From Enterobacter sp. RIT418 (GTDB lineage: Bacteria > Pseudomonadota > Gammaproteobacteria > Enterobacterales > Enterobacteriaceae), in contig NZ_QBJD02000004.1 of the NCBI RefSeq assembly GCF_003057745.1, positions 248,001 through 312,000 of the forward strand: 64,000 bases of DNA, written 5' to 3'. Below the pieces are notes generated by a model. It was given only the letters and a program-made list of their open reading frames with translations. It was not told the DNA's origin and did not search any database. Of the stretch, positions 10,238 through 19,713 are shown in pieces (the first letter of the stretch is position 1; the number at the start of each line of letters is the position of its first letter). A program made the translations under genes and the position numbers.

Positions 10238-11218
10238 TTATTTCGCCAGACCAAAGGCTTTCGCCTGTTCGCGGTAGTCATTCACCTGTTTTTTGACGTA
10301 CTCGTCCAGCGGCTTGCCGTTCAGGTTGAACTCAAATAGCCCGCGCAGATCGCGCTGCTTTTTGAAGCTCTCGGTCTGCTGAAGTTTGGTAAATTCGTCC
10401 ACCCACCACTGGTATTCCGCGTCGGTCACCTTCGGCCCGACGAAGAAGCCGCGAATAATCGGCCAGACCAGGTTATAGCCCTGCTCTTTGGCGGTGGGAA
10501 CGTTCGCCAGCGCGCCCGGCAGGCGCTCTTCGGCAAAGACGGCCAGCACGCGAATTTTATCCCCGCTTAGATACGGCACCATCTCGCTGAGATCGCCGGA
10601 GACAGCCTGAACGTGGTTGCCCATTAGGGCCGTCACCGGCTCGCCGCCGCCCTCAAACGCCACGTAGCGCATCTTGTGCGGATCAACCTTCGCCTGCTGC
10701 GCCAGCAGCGCCGCCTTCATCCAGTCCTGGCTGCCAATGGAGGCGCCCGCGCCAATCACCACGCTGTTCGGATCTTTTTCCATCGCGCTGAGCAGGTCCT
10801 TCAGGGATTTCCACGGGGAGTCCGCGCGCACGGCGATCATGCCGTAGTCTGTGCCGACGGTGGCCAGCCAGCGCACGTCGTCCACGCCGTAGCGGCCAAA
10901 CTTGCCCTGCGAGAGGTTTAGCAGCGAGCCGCCGGAAAAGGCGACCACCGTGCCCGCTTCCGCAGGACGCTGCGCCACGATGGCGTTATAGGCAACCGCC
11001 CCCACGCCGCCGGGCATGTAGGTCACGCGCATCGGTTTTTCGATAGCGCCGGTTTCAAGCAGGCTAACCTGAATCAATTTGCAGGTGAGATCGAAACCGC
11101 CGCCGGGCTTGGCGGGGGCGATACATTCGGTGCGGGAGGGCGCGTCCTGCGCCTGGACAGCAGAGGCACTCAACATCAATACGCTTGCAGCAAGGGTAGA
11201 AAGTAATTGTTTTTTCAT
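10238..11218 (-). CDS. tctC: Periplasmic tricarboxylate-binding protein TctC
   Basis: A 326-residue periplasmic solute-binding protein of the TctC/Bug family. A signal peptide covers residues 1-23 and ends at VQA before QDAPS. The ECIAPAKPGGGFDLTC segment forms the ligand-binding loop typical of the family, and VTYMPGGVGAVAYN and VVIGAGASIGSQDW are further family stretches. The start has GAGGAT upstream. It is the first gene of tctCBA and is divergent from tctD, with the shared control region at 11219-11370. It should deliver the substrate to TctA/TctB. Confidence 0.93.
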   Translation of the reverse strand: MKKQLLSTLAASVLMLSASAVQAQDAPSRTECIAPAKPGGGFDLTCKLIQVSLLETGAIEKPMRVTYMPGGVGAVAYNAIVAQRPAEAGTVVAFSGGSLLNLSQGKFGRYGVDDVRWLATVGTDYGMIAVRADSPWKSLKDLLSAMEKDPNSVVIGAGASIGSQDWMKAALLAQQAKVDPHKMRYVAFEGGGEPVTALMGNHVQAVSGDLSEMVPYLSGDKIRVLAVFAEERLPGALANVPTAKEQGYNLVWPIIRGFFVGPKVTDAEYQWWVDEFTKLQQTESFKKQRDLRGLFEFNLNGKPLDEYVKKQVNDYREQAKAFGLAK

Positions 11219-11370
11219 CGTTTATCCTCACGCCGGAGAACCGGGAGTACGGGTACGGGTGTCTTTTTTCTGATTATGTGAACCACCGTGTAGCGGTTCC
11301 GTTGCGTGATTGTTAAAACAATAACCTTTCATTTCCCTTTCAATACGACACCAACTTTACAGGATGTGAT
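11219..11370. promoter_or_regulatory. Divergent tctC/tctD control region
   Basis: This 152-bp region separates the transporter operon from its two-component regulator. It contains an inverted repeat at 11309-11322 (ATTGTT, two bases, AACAAT) and another around 11281-11298 (AACC ten bases GGTT). Either could be a TctD binding site; this is inference. A TGTGA half-site at about 11276 has a poor second half, so no CRP site is called. The tctD ribosome site AGGATG is just before 11371. Confidence 0.4.
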
Positions 11371-12045
11371 ATGCGTCTCTTACTGGCGGAAGATAATCGT
11401 GAGCTGGCGCACTGGCTGGAGAAAGCGCTGGTGCAGGGCGGCTTTGCCGTGGACTGCGTGGGCGACGGGCGGGCGGCCGATCACCTGCTGCAGGGTGAGG
11501 ACTACGCGGTCGCGATTCTGGATATCGGCATGCCCGGCTTTGACGGGCTGGAAGTGGTGCAGCGCCTGCGAAAGCGGGGGCAAACGCTGCCCGTGCTGTT
11601 TCTCACCGCACGCAGCAACGTGGCGGACAGGGTCAAAGGGCTCAATGCCGGAGCGGATGACTATCTGCCCAAGCCGTTTGAGCTGGAGGAGCTGGACGCC
11701 CGCCTGCGCGCGCTGCTGCGTCGAAGCGAAGGGCGGACCCAGGAGCGTCAGCGTCTGGGGGAGCTGGAATACGATGATGAAGGCTTTTTCCTGCTGCGCG
11801 ACGAGCCGCTCTCCCTGACGCCGCGCGAGCTGTCGCTGCTTAAGGTGCTGATGCACCGCCGGACCCGCCCCGTCTCCCGACAGCAATTGTTCGACCAGGT
11901 GTTTAGCCTCAACGATGACGTCAGCCCGGAGAGCATCGATCTCTATATTCACCGCCTGCGCAAAAAGCTGAGCGCCAGCGGGGTGCGCATTACCACGCTG
12001 CGCGGCCTGGGCTACGTGCTGGAGTGCGGCGATGAGGTGGGCTAA
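11371..12045 (+). CDS. tctD: Response regulator TctD
   Basis: A 224-residue OmpR-family response regulator. The receiver domain carries the acidic pair E7/D8, the phosphoacceptor D51 (AILDIGMPG) and K101-type PKPF motif. The C-terminal winged helix ends with ESIDLYIHRLRKKL and TLRGLGYVLE. It overlaps tctE by 14 bp. In Salmonella, TctD controls the tricarboxylate transporter; the divergent position beside tctCBA fits the same role here. Confidence 0.93.
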   Translation: MRLLLAEDNRELAHWLEKALVQGGFAVDCVGDGRAADHLLQGEDYAVAILDIGMPGFDGLEVVQRLRKRGQTLPVLFLTARSNVADRVKGLNAGADDYLPKPFELEELDARLRALLRRSEGRTQERQRLGELEYDDEGFFLLRDEPLSLTPRELSLLKVLMHRRTRPVSRQQLFDQVFSLNDDVSPESIDLYIHRLRKKLSASGVRITTLRGLGYVLECGDEVG

Positions 12046-13441
12046 GCCGCAGTCGCTCTATATGCAGCTGCTCCTCTTTCTGGGGCTGCCGCTGCTCCTG
12101 CTCTGGGGATTATCGACGTTTAACAGCTACGTCAGCGCGCTGCAGGCGGCAACGCAGGCCTACGACCGCACGCTGCTTTCGTCGGCGCGAACGGTGTCGG
12201 AGCGGCTGGTGGTTCACAACGGCAGGCTGGAGGTGAACGTGCCCTGGGTGGTGCTCGACAGCTTTGAGCTAAACATGAACGATCGGCTGTACTACAAGGT
12301 GGTGGACCCGGAAGGGCGGGTGATTTCAGGCTTTGACGATCTGCCGAAAATGCCGCCCTCTACCTCGCGCACCACGCTCTATCCGGCGCTGGCGTGGTTT
12401 TACCATACCGAGTATCGGGGGCAGGCCATTCGGGTGGCCCGGCTGCTCCAGCCGGTCAACGAGGGAAATATTGTCGGGATGGCGGAAATCTACGTCGCGG
12501 AAACCCTGCAATCACGGCGCTACCTCGCCAGCCAGCTGCTCTTCTCTTCGTGGGTCTCTCAGGGGATGCTGGTGCTGCTGACGCTCATCCTCACCGCCTG
12601 GCTGCTGCGGCGCGTGCTGCGCCCGATGCGCCAGCTCTCGTCATTGATGGTCCGCCGCGAGCCGGGGCTGCTGGCGCCGCTGCCGGAGCTGCTGCCGTGG
12701 TCTGAAACGCGGCTGCTGATCGTGGCCTTTAACCGCTACATCGACAGGCTTCGCGGGGTGTTATCCCGCCAGGAGCGCTTTAGCGCGGATGCGTCTCACC
12801 AGCTGAAAACCCCTCTGGCGGTGCTGAAAACGCAGGTCTCCGTCGCCCTGACGCGCGACGACCCCGCGCTTTGGCAGGAGAGCCTGCGGGCGATGAACGT
12901 CACGCTGGATAATACCATTCTGTTAACCGAGCGCCTGCTGCAGCTTGCCGCGGTGAAGCGCAAGGAGCAGGGCGAGAAACAGTTTGCGGCCGTTGACCTG
13001 GTTCAGGTGGTGCAGAACGGCTGCTTTTCCCGTCTGGCGCAGGCGCGTAGCAAGGGCATTGACCTGGGCTATGACGGGGTTCAGCAGCCGGTGATGATAG
13101 AGGGCGATGACGTACTGCTGGGCGAGCTTTGCGCTACCCTGCTGGAGAACGCCATTAAATATACGCCAGAGAACGGCGTGGTAACGGTTTTCCTGCGCCG
13201 TGAAGGCGATGCCGTCGAGCTTCGCGTGGAGGACAGCGGCCCCGGCATTGATGAGGCGCTGATGCACCAGGCCATGCTGCCGTTCCACCGGCTGGATAAC
13301 GTCGGCGACGCGCCCGGCTCGGGCATTGGCCTGGCGCTGGCGAGCGACATCGCCCGGCTTCACCGTAGCCATCTTCACCTTTCGCGTAGCGACACGCTGG
13401 GTGGCCTGTGCGTGAAGCTGCGCTTTCTGAGGATGGAATAA
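12032..13441 (+). CDS. tctE: Sensor histidine kinase TctE
   Basis: A 469-residue membrane sensor kinase paired with TctD. A first membrane helix lies near residues 8-28 and a second near 165-190, enclosing a periplasmic domain of the 2CSK_N type. The H-box FSADASHQLKTPL places the phosphorylated histidine at residue 256. The ATP-binding domain has LLENAIKYTPENG (N-box), VEDSGPGIDE (G1) and GSGIGLALASDIA (G2). Translation is probably coupled to tctD through the overlap. Confidence 0.93.
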   Translation: MRWAKPQSLYMQLLLFLGLPLLLLWGLSTFNSYVSALQAATQAYDRTLLSSARTVSERLVVHNGRLEVNVPWVVLDSFELNMNDRLYYKVVDPEGRVISGFDDLPKMPPSTSRTTLYPALAWFYHTEYRGQAIRVARLLQPVNEGNIVGMAEIYVAETLQSRRYLASQLLFSSWVSQGMLVLLTLILTAWLLRRVLRPMRQLSSLMVRREPGLLAPLPELLPWSETRLLIVAFNRYIDRLRGVLSRQERFSADASHQLKTPLAVLKTQVSVALTRDDPALWQESLRAMNVTLDNTILLTERLLQLAAVKRKEQGEKQFAAVDLVQVVQNGCFSRLAQARSKGIDLGYDGVQQPVMIEGDDVLLGELCATLLENAIKYTPENGVVTVFLRREGDAVELRVEDSGPGIDEALMHQAMLPFHRLDNVGDAPGSGIGLALASDIARLHRSHLHLSRSDTLGGLCVKLRFLRME

Positions 13442-13568
13442 GGCCGACAGAATCGAATCGTTACAATCAAATCGTCAGGCGCACACGGAGAGCTTGATCC
13501 CTTAGCGGCTCAGGTTAAAATCTCGCGGTTTTGGGACATTTCTCTTTAAATTGTGCGGGATCACGACA

Positions 13569-14108
13569 ATGAAAAAAGTGGCATTAGCGGGCTTAGGCCT
13601 GATGTTTGCGTCGACGGCGGCAAACGCAATTTCCTTTAACGGCTCGGCGGGGAAAGAATATACCCACCTGGGCTTTGGCCTGGGGACGGAAACCTCCGGC
13701 CTGGCGATGACCGGCGGCTGGACGCATAACGATGACGACGGCGACGCGGCAAGCCTCGGCCTGGGCCTGAACGTTCCGCTGGGGCCATTCCTGGCGACCG
13801 TGGGCGGAAAAGGCATCTACACCAACCCGAACAACGGTGACGAAGGCTACGCGGCGGCAGTGGGCGGCGGCCTGCAGTGGAAAATCGGCGACAGCTTCGG
13901 CCTGTTCGGCGAGTACTACTACTCACCGGATTCGCTCTCAAGCGGTATCGACAGCTATGAAGAAGCCAACGCCGGCGCGCGCTGGACCATCATGCGCCCG
14001 ATCACTATCGAAGCGGGCTATCGCTATCTGAACCTGGCGGGTAAAGACGGCAACCGCGACAACGCGCTGGCCGACGGCCCTTACGTAGGCGTGAGCGCCG
14101 GTTTCTAA
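13569..14108 (+). CDS. yfaZ: YfaZ family outer-membrane protein
   Basis: A 179-residue predicted outer-membrane protein of the YfaZ family, of unknown function. A signal peptide (residues 1-18, ending ANA) precedes alternating, aromatic-rich segments compatible with a small beta-barrel, such as GEYYYSPDSLSSGIDSYEEA, and the chain ends in phenylalanine. The start at 13569 (MKKVALAGLG) is chosen over an upstream ATG at 13551, because the signal peptide then begins correctly. A GC-rich hairpin follows. Confidence 0.88.
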   Translation: MKKVALAGLGLMFASTAANAISFNGSAGKEYTHLGFGLGTETSGLAMTGGWTHNDDDGDAASLGLGLNVPLGPFLATVGGKGIYTNPNNGDEGYAAAVGGGLQWKIGDSFGLFGEYYYSPDSLSSGIDSYEEANAGARWTIMRPITIEAGYRYLNLAGKDGNRDNALADGPYVGVSAGF

Positions 14109-14115
14109 TCGCTTC

Positions 14116-14143
14116 GGCGCGGCGGCCTGCCGCGCCAGTTTAT
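14116..14143 (+). terminator. Probable yfaZ terminator
   Basis: A perfect 8-bp GC stem (GGCGCGGC pairing with GCCGCGCC) encloses five bases and is followed by AGTTTA. The T run is short, so termination efficiency is uncertain. Confidence 0.6.
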
Positions 14144-14202
14144 CGCTTCTCCCTTTCCCCGATTGCGCTATAGTGTTTTGACCATAGAAGTGGGAGAACA
14201 CA

Positions 14203-15402
14203 ATGATAAATGTGGAAATGCTATCCACGGGCGACGAAGTGCTGCACGGTCAAATTATTGATACCAATGCCGCCTGGCTTGCCGACGTATTCTTTGAGCA
14301 GGGATTACCGCTAACGCGCCGCAACACGGTCGGCGACAATCTTGAATCGCTGGTGAACATTCTGCGCGAGCGCAGCGAACACGCTGACGTGCTGATTGTG
14401 AACGGCGGGCTGGGCCCGACCAGCGACGACCTCAGCGCGCTGGCCGCCGCAACGGCGAAAGGCGAAGGGCTGGTACTCCATGAGGAGTGGCTGGCGCAGA
14501 TGGAGCGCTTCTTCACAGAGCGCGGCCGCGTGATGGCCCCCAGCAACCGCAAGCAGGCGGAAATTCCCGCCAGCGCCGAGCTGGTGGATAACCCCGTCGG
14601 CACCGCCTGCGGGTTTGCCGTTCAGCTTAACCGCTGCCTGATGTTCTTCACGCCGGGCGTGCCGTCTGAATTTAAGGTGATGGTCGAGCAGCAAATTCTC
14701 CCGCGCCTGCGCGCGCGGTTTACCCTGCCGGAACCGCCGCTGTGCCTGCGCCTGACCACCTTTGGCCGCTCGGAAAGCGATCTGGCCCAGAGCCTCGACC
14801 ACCTGAAGCTCCCGCCCGGCGTTTCAATGGGCTATCGCTCCTCGATGCCGATTATCGAACTCAAGCTGACGGGGCCTGCGACCGAGAAGGCCGCGATGCT
14901 GGCGCTGTGGCCGGAAGTGCAGCGCGTTGCCGGAGAGAGCCTGATCTTCGAAGGCACGGAGGGGCTGCCCGCGCAGATTTCCCAGGCGCTTCAGGCTCGC
15001 CAGCTCAGCGTGACGCTCAGCGAACAGTTCACCGGCGGGCTGCTGGCGCTCCAGCTTTCCCGCGCCGCTGCGCCGCTGCTGGCCAGCGAAGTGGTGCCGT
15101 TCCAGCAGGAGACGCTGGCGCAGACCGCGCGCTGGGCGTCCGAGCGCAGGGTGAAGCATTTTGCCGGGCTGGCGCTGTTCGTGGGCGGGCTGGACGACGA
15201 GCATCTTAACCTTGCGCTGGCAACGCCGGAGGGCACCCACGCGCTGCGGGTCAAAATGAGCATTACGCGCCACGGCCTGGCGGTGCGCCAGGAGGTGTGC
15301 GCGATGATGGCGCTCAACATGCTGCGCCGCTGGCTCGGCGGAAAAGAGGTGGCCAGCGAGCACGGCTGGATTAACGTCGTGGAGTCGCTGTTCGTTGAAT
15401 GA
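14203..15402 (+). CDS. yfaY: CinA-like protein YfaY
   Basis: A 399-residue CinA-family protein. Residues 1 to about 170 form a MoCF/MogA-type domain (MLSTGDEVLHGQI, NGGLGPTSDDLSA, TPGVPSEFK). The C-terminal CinA/PncC-like domain is degenerate: the active-site stretch that reads AESCTGG in nicotinamide-nucleotide amidases is SEQFTGG here, as in other YfaY proteins. The MoCF domain of CinA proteins can hydrolyse ADP-ribose pyrophosphate, so that activity is possible, but deamidation of NMN is unlikely. The ATG follows GGGAG. Confidence 0.9.
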   Translation: MINVEMLSTGDEVLHGQIIDTNAAWLADVFFEQGLPLTRRNTVGDNLESLVNILRERSEHADVLIVNGGLGPTSDDLSALAAATAKGEGLVLHEEWLAQMERFFTERGRVMAPSNRKQAEIPASAELVDNPVGTACGFAVQLNRCLMFFTPGVPSEFKVMVEQQILPRLRARFTLPEPPLCLRLTTFGRSESDLAQSLDHLKLPPGVSMGYRSSMPIIELKLTGPATEKAAMLALWPEVQRVAGESLIFEGTEGLPAQISQALQARQLSVTLSEQFTGGLLALQLSRAAAPLLASEVVPFQQETLAQTARWASERRVKHFAGLALFVGGLDDEHLNLALATPEGTHALRVKMSITRHGLAVRQEVCAMMALNMLRRWLGGKEVASEHGWINVVESLFVE

Positions 15403-15407
15403 GGCGT

Positions 15408-15431
15408 TTGCCGGGGCACTTCCCCCGGCAA
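15408..15431. terminator. Shared hairpin between convergent yfaY and glpC
   Basis: A perfect 9-bp stem (TTGCCGGGG pairing with CCCCGGCAA) around a six-base loop fills the 32-bp gap between the two convergent stops. It lacks a T run on both sides, so it could act as a bidirectional barrier or RNA-stabilising stem rather than a strong intrinsic terminator. Confidence 0.6.
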
Positions 15432-15434
15432 TGC

Positions 15435-16625
15435 TTACGTCAGCGCTTTCGCCAGCAGGGTGATGGGGTGTTCGCAGCGCTTGCTGGTGGACATCTCAAT
15501 CTGCCACTTGCAGGTTTCGCAGTCCGTCACCACCAGATCCGCGCCGCTCTCTTCAATCTGCTGAAACAGCGGAGCGCCGATGGCCTGCGACGTTTCGTAG
15601 TTTTCTCGCTTAAAGCCGTAGGTGCCTGCAATCCCGCAGCAGCGTGAATCCAGCACCGTCAGCTCCAGCCCCGGAATCAGCCGCAGCAGCTCCAGCGTGT
15701 ACAGCGACCAGCCCATTTTCTCCATATGGCACGGCGTGTGATACACCACTTTTAGCGGCAGTGCCTTCAGCGGCAGCGTCTGGCCGGCGTCCAGCCTGCG
15801 CCACAAAAAGCGCGTCGCCAGCTCGATATGTTCCCGCAGCCCGGTGTTATCCACGTCCAGCAGGTGCGGATACTCATCGCGCAGGGTAAAGGTGCAGGTG
15901 GACGACGTTGCCAGCACCGGAATGCCCCTGTCGACAATCGCCTCGCGCAGCGACGTAACGTTGCTTTTCGCCTGCCTGCGCGCCTTTTCCGTGAAGCCGT
16001 TGGCAATGAGCGGCACGCCGCAGCACTTCTCTTTGCTAAGCAGCTGCACGCCGGTGCCCATGGCGTTCAGGACCTTCAGCAGATCTTTCCCCAGCTGCGG
16101 ATGGTTGTAGTTCACGTAGCAGCCGTGGAAGAAGGCGACCTGGTCGGCGAAGCGCGACTGCTCTGCCGCCACGGTTTTGTACCAGCGGCGAAACGTGCCG
16201 TGAGAGTACTTCGGCAGGCTCCGGTGGTGGTCGATTTTAAGCGCCGCGTCCAGCAGCCTGCGCACCGGCTTCAGCGAGGTGGCGGCATTCACGAGCGGCG
16301 CGAAGGGCGTCGAGACGCTGCCCATCAGGTCGGTATGGCTGAGAATGGCGTCGCGCAGCGTCGGCTTCTGTTTGCCGTAGCGCGCGCGGGCGCGCTGAAT
16401 GATATCGCCGATGTTGACGTCGGACGGGCAGGCCACCTCGCAGCGCTTGCAGTTGATGCAGTATTTAAGCGCCTCGTCGTACAGCGCGCCGTCCTTCAGG
16501 CGCAGACGCTCGCCGTCCGGCCCGGCCTGTTTAGGGCCGGGATAGCGCGGGTTTACGCCGCTGACAGGGCACACCGTGGTGCAAACCGTGCACTTGATGC
16601 AGTTTTCAAAACGGGTCTCGTTCAT
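15435..16625 (-). CDS. glpC: Anaerobic glycerol-3-phosphate dehydrogenase subunit C
   Basis: A 396-residue iron-sulfur subunit that anchors the GlpAB dimer and passes electrons to menaquinone. Two 4Fe-4S motifs are visible: C9-x2-C-x2-C-x3-C-P and C56-x2-C-x2-C-x3-C-P. These are followed by two CCG domains (for example [11 protein letters not shown] and [11 protein letters not shown]). The start overlaps the glpB stop by four bases. It is the last gene of glpACB and uses the menaquinone made by the men operon in this window. Confidence 0.96.
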   Translation of the reverse strand: MNETRFENCIKCTVCTTVCPVSGVNPRYPGPKQAGPDGERLRLKDGALYDEALKYCINCKRCEVACPSDVNIGDIIQRARARYGKQKPTLRDAILSHTDLMGSVSTPFAPLVNAATSLKPVRRLLDAALKIDHHRSLPKYSHGTFRRWYKTVAAEQSRFADQVAFFHGCYVNYNHPQLGKDLLKVLNAMGTGVQLLSKEKCCGVPLIANGFTEKARRQAKSNVTSLREAIVDRGIPVLATSSTCTFTLRDEYPHLLDVDNTGLREHIELATRFLWRRLDAGQTLPLKALPLKVVYHTPCHMEKMGWSLYTLELLRLIPGLELTVLDSRCCGIAGTYGFKRENYETSQAIGAPLFQQIEESGADLVVTDCETCKWQIEMSTSKRCEHPITLLAKALT

Positions 16626-17839
16626 TGTTCCGCCTCCGCGCGCTGGCTAATTTGTTCCGCGACGTAGAGCGCCGTGAGCGCGCAGACGCCGCCGCCGCAG
16701 CCCTGCGCGATAGGATCGTATCCGCCCAGCAGGGAGCCAATGGCGTAGAGATTGCCAGGCGGCGTGCCATCACGCTGCGGGCGCAGCTGTTCATCGACAA
16801 TGACCCCGAACTGCTGCCAGGGCTGAGGCGCGAAAAAGTCACTTTGATACCAGTCGGCGCGGGACGCGCTCTGGCGAACGTCCAGACCAAGAATGGCCTC
16901 GCGAACGCCCTCGCGGCTGCTTATCAGCCCGTTGCTGAAGAAGCTGCCGCTTGCCAGCACCGCATAGCGCGCGCGAAGCGGGATATCCTCATGGTTGCGC
17001 GTCCAGATTTCGCTCACGTTATTGTCGGTCATCGTCATTTTTTTCACCTCGTCTCCCGCCATCCACACGCCGCCCTGGGCAATAAACTGCCGCTGAAGCT
17101 GGGTATGCAGGCGAATGCCCGGTACGGATGGCGGCAGCGTGGGCAGCAGGCCCAGCGAGCAGGGCAGACGATCCGACAGCCAGCGCCAGAGCTGATTGTC
17201 CGTCAGGCCGAAGCAGGCGGGTATGAAGAGCGCGTCGCAGCGTTCGGCGAGCGGGCTAAGCGCCGCCAGCAGCCGCGGCCAGTTCTCCTGCTTATCCAGC
17301 AGCCGGGCGATATTCACCGCCCGAAATTCGCTCGGGTTATCGCGCAGCACGTCGAGCTCTGGCAGATCGATCTCTGCCGTTTCGGCGCAAATTCCCTGCT
17401 GGCTAAGGGACGCCGCGGCCAGATGCGCCTGAAAATCCAGAAAGCCGCTGATGCCCACGACCAGCACGCGCTCGGCGTTGAGCGGCGCGACGGGGACCTC
17501 TTCCGGGCTGAGCCACGCGGATCGCAGGGTGCCAAGCGGCGTCACGCGGCGGTGATTGTGCTCCGCGCTGCCCTGCATCCGCGCGCCGCAGCGCGCCAGC
17601 AGGGTTTCGGTTTCGTGGGCCAGCCTGGCCATATTTTCGCTGCCGATGAGGCGGTAGGGATGTTCTGGCGGCAGCGCGTTGACGTCCCGCCCGTCCAGCA
17701 GATCCAGCGAGCCGGACGAGAAGTGCAGGGCGCTCTGGCCCCGGCTGACGATGGCGCAGCGGAGCCCCCGCTCGGTGAGCTTAAGCCCGCACAGCAGCCC
17801 GGCCAGGCCGCCGCCGATAATCACGGAATCAAATTTCAC
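16622..17839 (-). CDS. glpB: Anaerobic glycerol-3-phosphate dehydrogenase subunit B
   Basis: A 405-residue FMN/FAD-type subunit of the anaerobic sn-glycerol-3-phosphate dehydrogenase. The dinucleotide-binding motif GGGLAG is at residues 9-14. The C-terminal segment with [20 protein letters not shown] is a second nucleotide-contact region. It overlaps glpA by 11 bp and glpC by four. It is about 14 residues shorter than E. coli GlpB, without an obvious truncation of a motif. Confidence 0.95.
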   Translation of the reverse strand: MKFDSVIIGGGLAGLLCGLKLTERGLRCAIVSRGQSALHFSSGSLDLLDGRDVNALPPEHPYRLIGSENMARLAHETETLLARCGARMQGSAEHNHRRVTPLGTLRSAWLSPEEVPVAPLNAERVLVVGISGFLDFQAHLAAASLSQQGICAETAEIDLPELDVLRDNPSEFRAVNIARLLDKQENWPRLLAALSPLAERCDALFIPACFGLTDNQLWRWLSDRLPCSLGLLPTLPPSVPGIRLHTQLQRQFIAQGGVWMAGDEVKKMTMTDNNVSEIWTRNHEDIPLRARYAVLASGSFFSNGLISSREGVREAILGLDVRQSASRADWYQSDFFAPQPWQQFGVIVDEQLRPQRDGTPPGNLYAIGSLLGGYDPIAQGCGGGVCALTALYVAEQISQRAEAEQ

Positions 17840-19457
17840 GGTGTGTCTCCTTCTCCAGGCCGCACAGCCCCTGGTAGACCCAGCGGGTGAACTCGCTTTC
17901 GCGCAGCGCGTCGCCCCAGGCGATCGGCTGAATTCCTTTCCAGCGTTCGTTTAAAAAATCGCTGAGCTGCTCGAGGGACTGGGTTGAGGTGGTGACGTTA
18001 AAGCGCTGCAGCAGCCCGGCGGCGCGGCAGGCGCACAGCTCGCCCTGACAGGTGCCCATTCCCACGCGCGTGCGGCGGCGCAGGTCGAGCAGGGTATTGA
18101 CCGTCAGGTTTTCAACGGCGTACTGCACTTCCCCCGCGGTGACGGCCTCGCATTCGCACACCAGGCTGCGGCTCAGCCGCCCGTCGCCCAGCCACGTCGG
18201 CGTTCTGTCCCCGTGGCGATAAACCGCGGAGCCGCGCAGCGGGGCGGGGAGCGAGATAATTTTTTGCAGCGTTTTTTCGGTGGACTGGCGAGAGCCGGGC
18301 AGCGGCTGTTTGGCCGTGACGCAGGGTTCGCTGTTGCCGAGCTTGCGGCAGACGGCATCGGTTGCCCACTGCGCCATCAGGCGGTAGGTCATCAGCTTGC
18401 CGCCGGTAATGGTGATAAAGCCGTCCATGCCGTCGCGCTCCGCGTGGTCGAGCAGCACGATGCCGCGGCTGACGCTGCGCCCGCTCGGATCGTCATCGCT
18501 CGCCACCAGCGGACGCACGCCCGCGTAGGCGCGCAGAATGCGCGTTTGCGCCATCGCGGGCGCGAGCTTTTCGCCCTCGCGCAGCAGAATATCGACCTCT
18601 TCGGCGGTGACGCGGTTGTAGTCGATCTCGCTGTAGTCAACGTGCGTGGAGGTGGTGCCGATAAGCGAAATGGTATCGCCCGGAACCAGAATGTCCGCGT
18701 CCGACGGCTTACGGCAGCGGTTGATGACGTGGTTGTTGATGCGGTGATCGAGAATAAGCAGCGACCCTTTTGCCGGGAACATGCGCAAAGAGACGTCGGC
18801 ATACTCCGCGATGCGCTGCCCCCAGATCCCCGCCGCGTTGACGACGACGCTGGCATACAGTTCGCCGTGCTCCTGATAGCGCGCGTCGAATACCCGAACG
18901 CCGCGAACGATGTTTCCCTCGCGGATAAGCCCGGTGACCTCATGCCCGGTCAGGATGCGCGCGCCGTGCTCGCGGGCGTCCAGCATGTTGGCGGCGGTAA
19001 GGCGAAACGGATCGACGGTGCCGTCGGGGACTTTCACCGCGCCGATCAGCGCCGGGTTAACGGAAGGCTCGATTTGGCGGGCGAGGGCCGGGTCAATGGC
19101 CTCTGCGTTGATGCCTGCCGTGCGGCAGGCGCTGATAAAGGTCTGCTGAAACGCCAGATCGTCGTCGGGAAGGGTGATGAACAGGCCGCCGGTTGGCTCA
19201 ATGCAGTGGCGGGCAATACGCTTCAGGATCTGATTTTCAGCTATGCACTCGCGCGCGGATTCGCCGTCCGTGACCGCGTAGCGCGCGCCGCTGTGCAGCA
19301 GGCCGTGGTTGCGGCCGGTGGCGCCCGTCGCTATGTCGTGGCGCTCCAGCAGGGTCACGCTAAGGCCCCTGAGCGCGCAGTCGCGGGCGATCCCGGCACC
19401 GGTTGCTCCACCGCCAATGATAATCACATCGCTGTAGCGAGGATCGTGAATTGTCAT
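17829..19457 (-). CDS. glpA: Anaerobic glycerol-3-phosphate dehydrogenase subunit A
   Basis: The 542-residue catalytic FAD subunit oxidises glycerol-3-phosphate to dihydroxyacetone phosphate during anaerobic growth. The FAD motif GGGATGAG is at residues 15-22. The C-terminal BFD-like [2Fe-2S] region is marked by [13 protein letters not shown] and [11 protein letters not shown]. It is the first gene of the glpACB operon and is divergent from glpT across a 256-bp control region carrying GlpR-like and CRP-like sites. Confidence 0.97.
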   Translation of the reverse strand: MTIHDPRYSDVIIIGGGATGAGIARDCALRGLSVTLLERHDIATGATGRNHGLLHSGARYAVTDGESARECIAENQILKRIARHCIEPTGGLFITLPDDDLAFQQTFISACRTAGINAEAIDPALARQIEPSVNPALIGAVKVPDGTVDPFRLTAANMLDAREHGARILTGHEVTGLIREGNIVRGVRVFDARYQEHGELYASVVVNAAGIWGQRIAEYADVSLRMFPAKGSLLILDHRINNHVINRCRKPSDADILVPGDTISLIGTTSTHVDYSEIDYNRVTAEEVDILLREGEKLAPAMAQTRILRAYAGVRPLVASDDDPSGRSVSRGIVLLDHAERDGMDGFITITGGKLMTYRLMAQWATDAVCRKLGNSEPCVTAKQPLPGSRQSTEKTLQKIISLPAPLRGSAVYRHGDRTPTWLGDGRLSRSLVCECEAVTAGEVQYAVENLTVNTLLDLRRRTRVGMGTCQGELCACRAAGLLQRFNVTTSTQSLEQLSDFLNERWKGIQPIAWGDALRESEFTRWVYQGLCGLEKETHREI

Positions 19458-19468
19458 TGTCTTCCCTC

Positions 19469-19478
19469 ATGTTCGTTT
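19469..19478. promoter_or_regulatory. GlpR half-operator near glpA start
   Basis: A CATGTTCGTT half-site close to the glpA start matches the left half of the GlpR operator (TATGTTCGAT) in eight of ten positions. The second half is poor, so this is a weaker site than the one at 19509. Confidence 0.45.
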
Positions 19479-19508
19479 TTTTACCATTTAGACACATTGA
19501 TAGTGTGG

Positions 19509-19528
19509 TTTGTTTGATTTCGAACATA
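19509..19528. promoter_or_regulatory. GlpR operator
   Basis: The 20 bases match the palindromic GlpR consensus (TATGTTCGAT/ATCGAACATA) at 17 positions, with a perfect CGAACATA right half. The site lies between divergent glpA and glpT. GlpR represses both operons unless glycerol-3-phosphate is bound. The assignment comes from the known regulon and the motif match, not from binding data. Confidence 0.75.
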
Positions 19529-19602
19529 ATCGAGCGCAATTCGAAAATGAAACGTGATTTCATGCGCTATTTTGCGCATATTGTCATATTTCTGTAACAA
19601 TC

Positions 19603-19618
19603 TGTGCGTTGATTCACA
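19603..19618. promoter_or_regulatory. CRP-cAMP binding site
   Basis: TGTGC, six bases, TCACA: nine of ten conserved positions of the CRP consensus (TGTGA-N6-TCACA). It lies 96 bp before glpT and 146 bp before glpA. It is consistent with the known catabolite control of glpTQ and glpACB. Confidence 0.75.
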
Positions 19619-19713
19619 GTAACAATTCGCATGATTTCTTAACATCGCCGCCTCTCTGGAGTTTGGGGCACAAGAACCCCTGAAAAATTCAACACCTGGC
19701 CACGGAGGCTGTC

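Noticed and set aside
11270..11300. CRP site in the tctC-tctD region
   Set aside because: Only one half (TGTGA) matches. The second half is too weak for a call.
16625..19517. Long plus-strand open frames opposite glpB and glpA
   Set aside because: Both mirror the genuine minus-strand glp genes and start within them; composition is low in real protein features.
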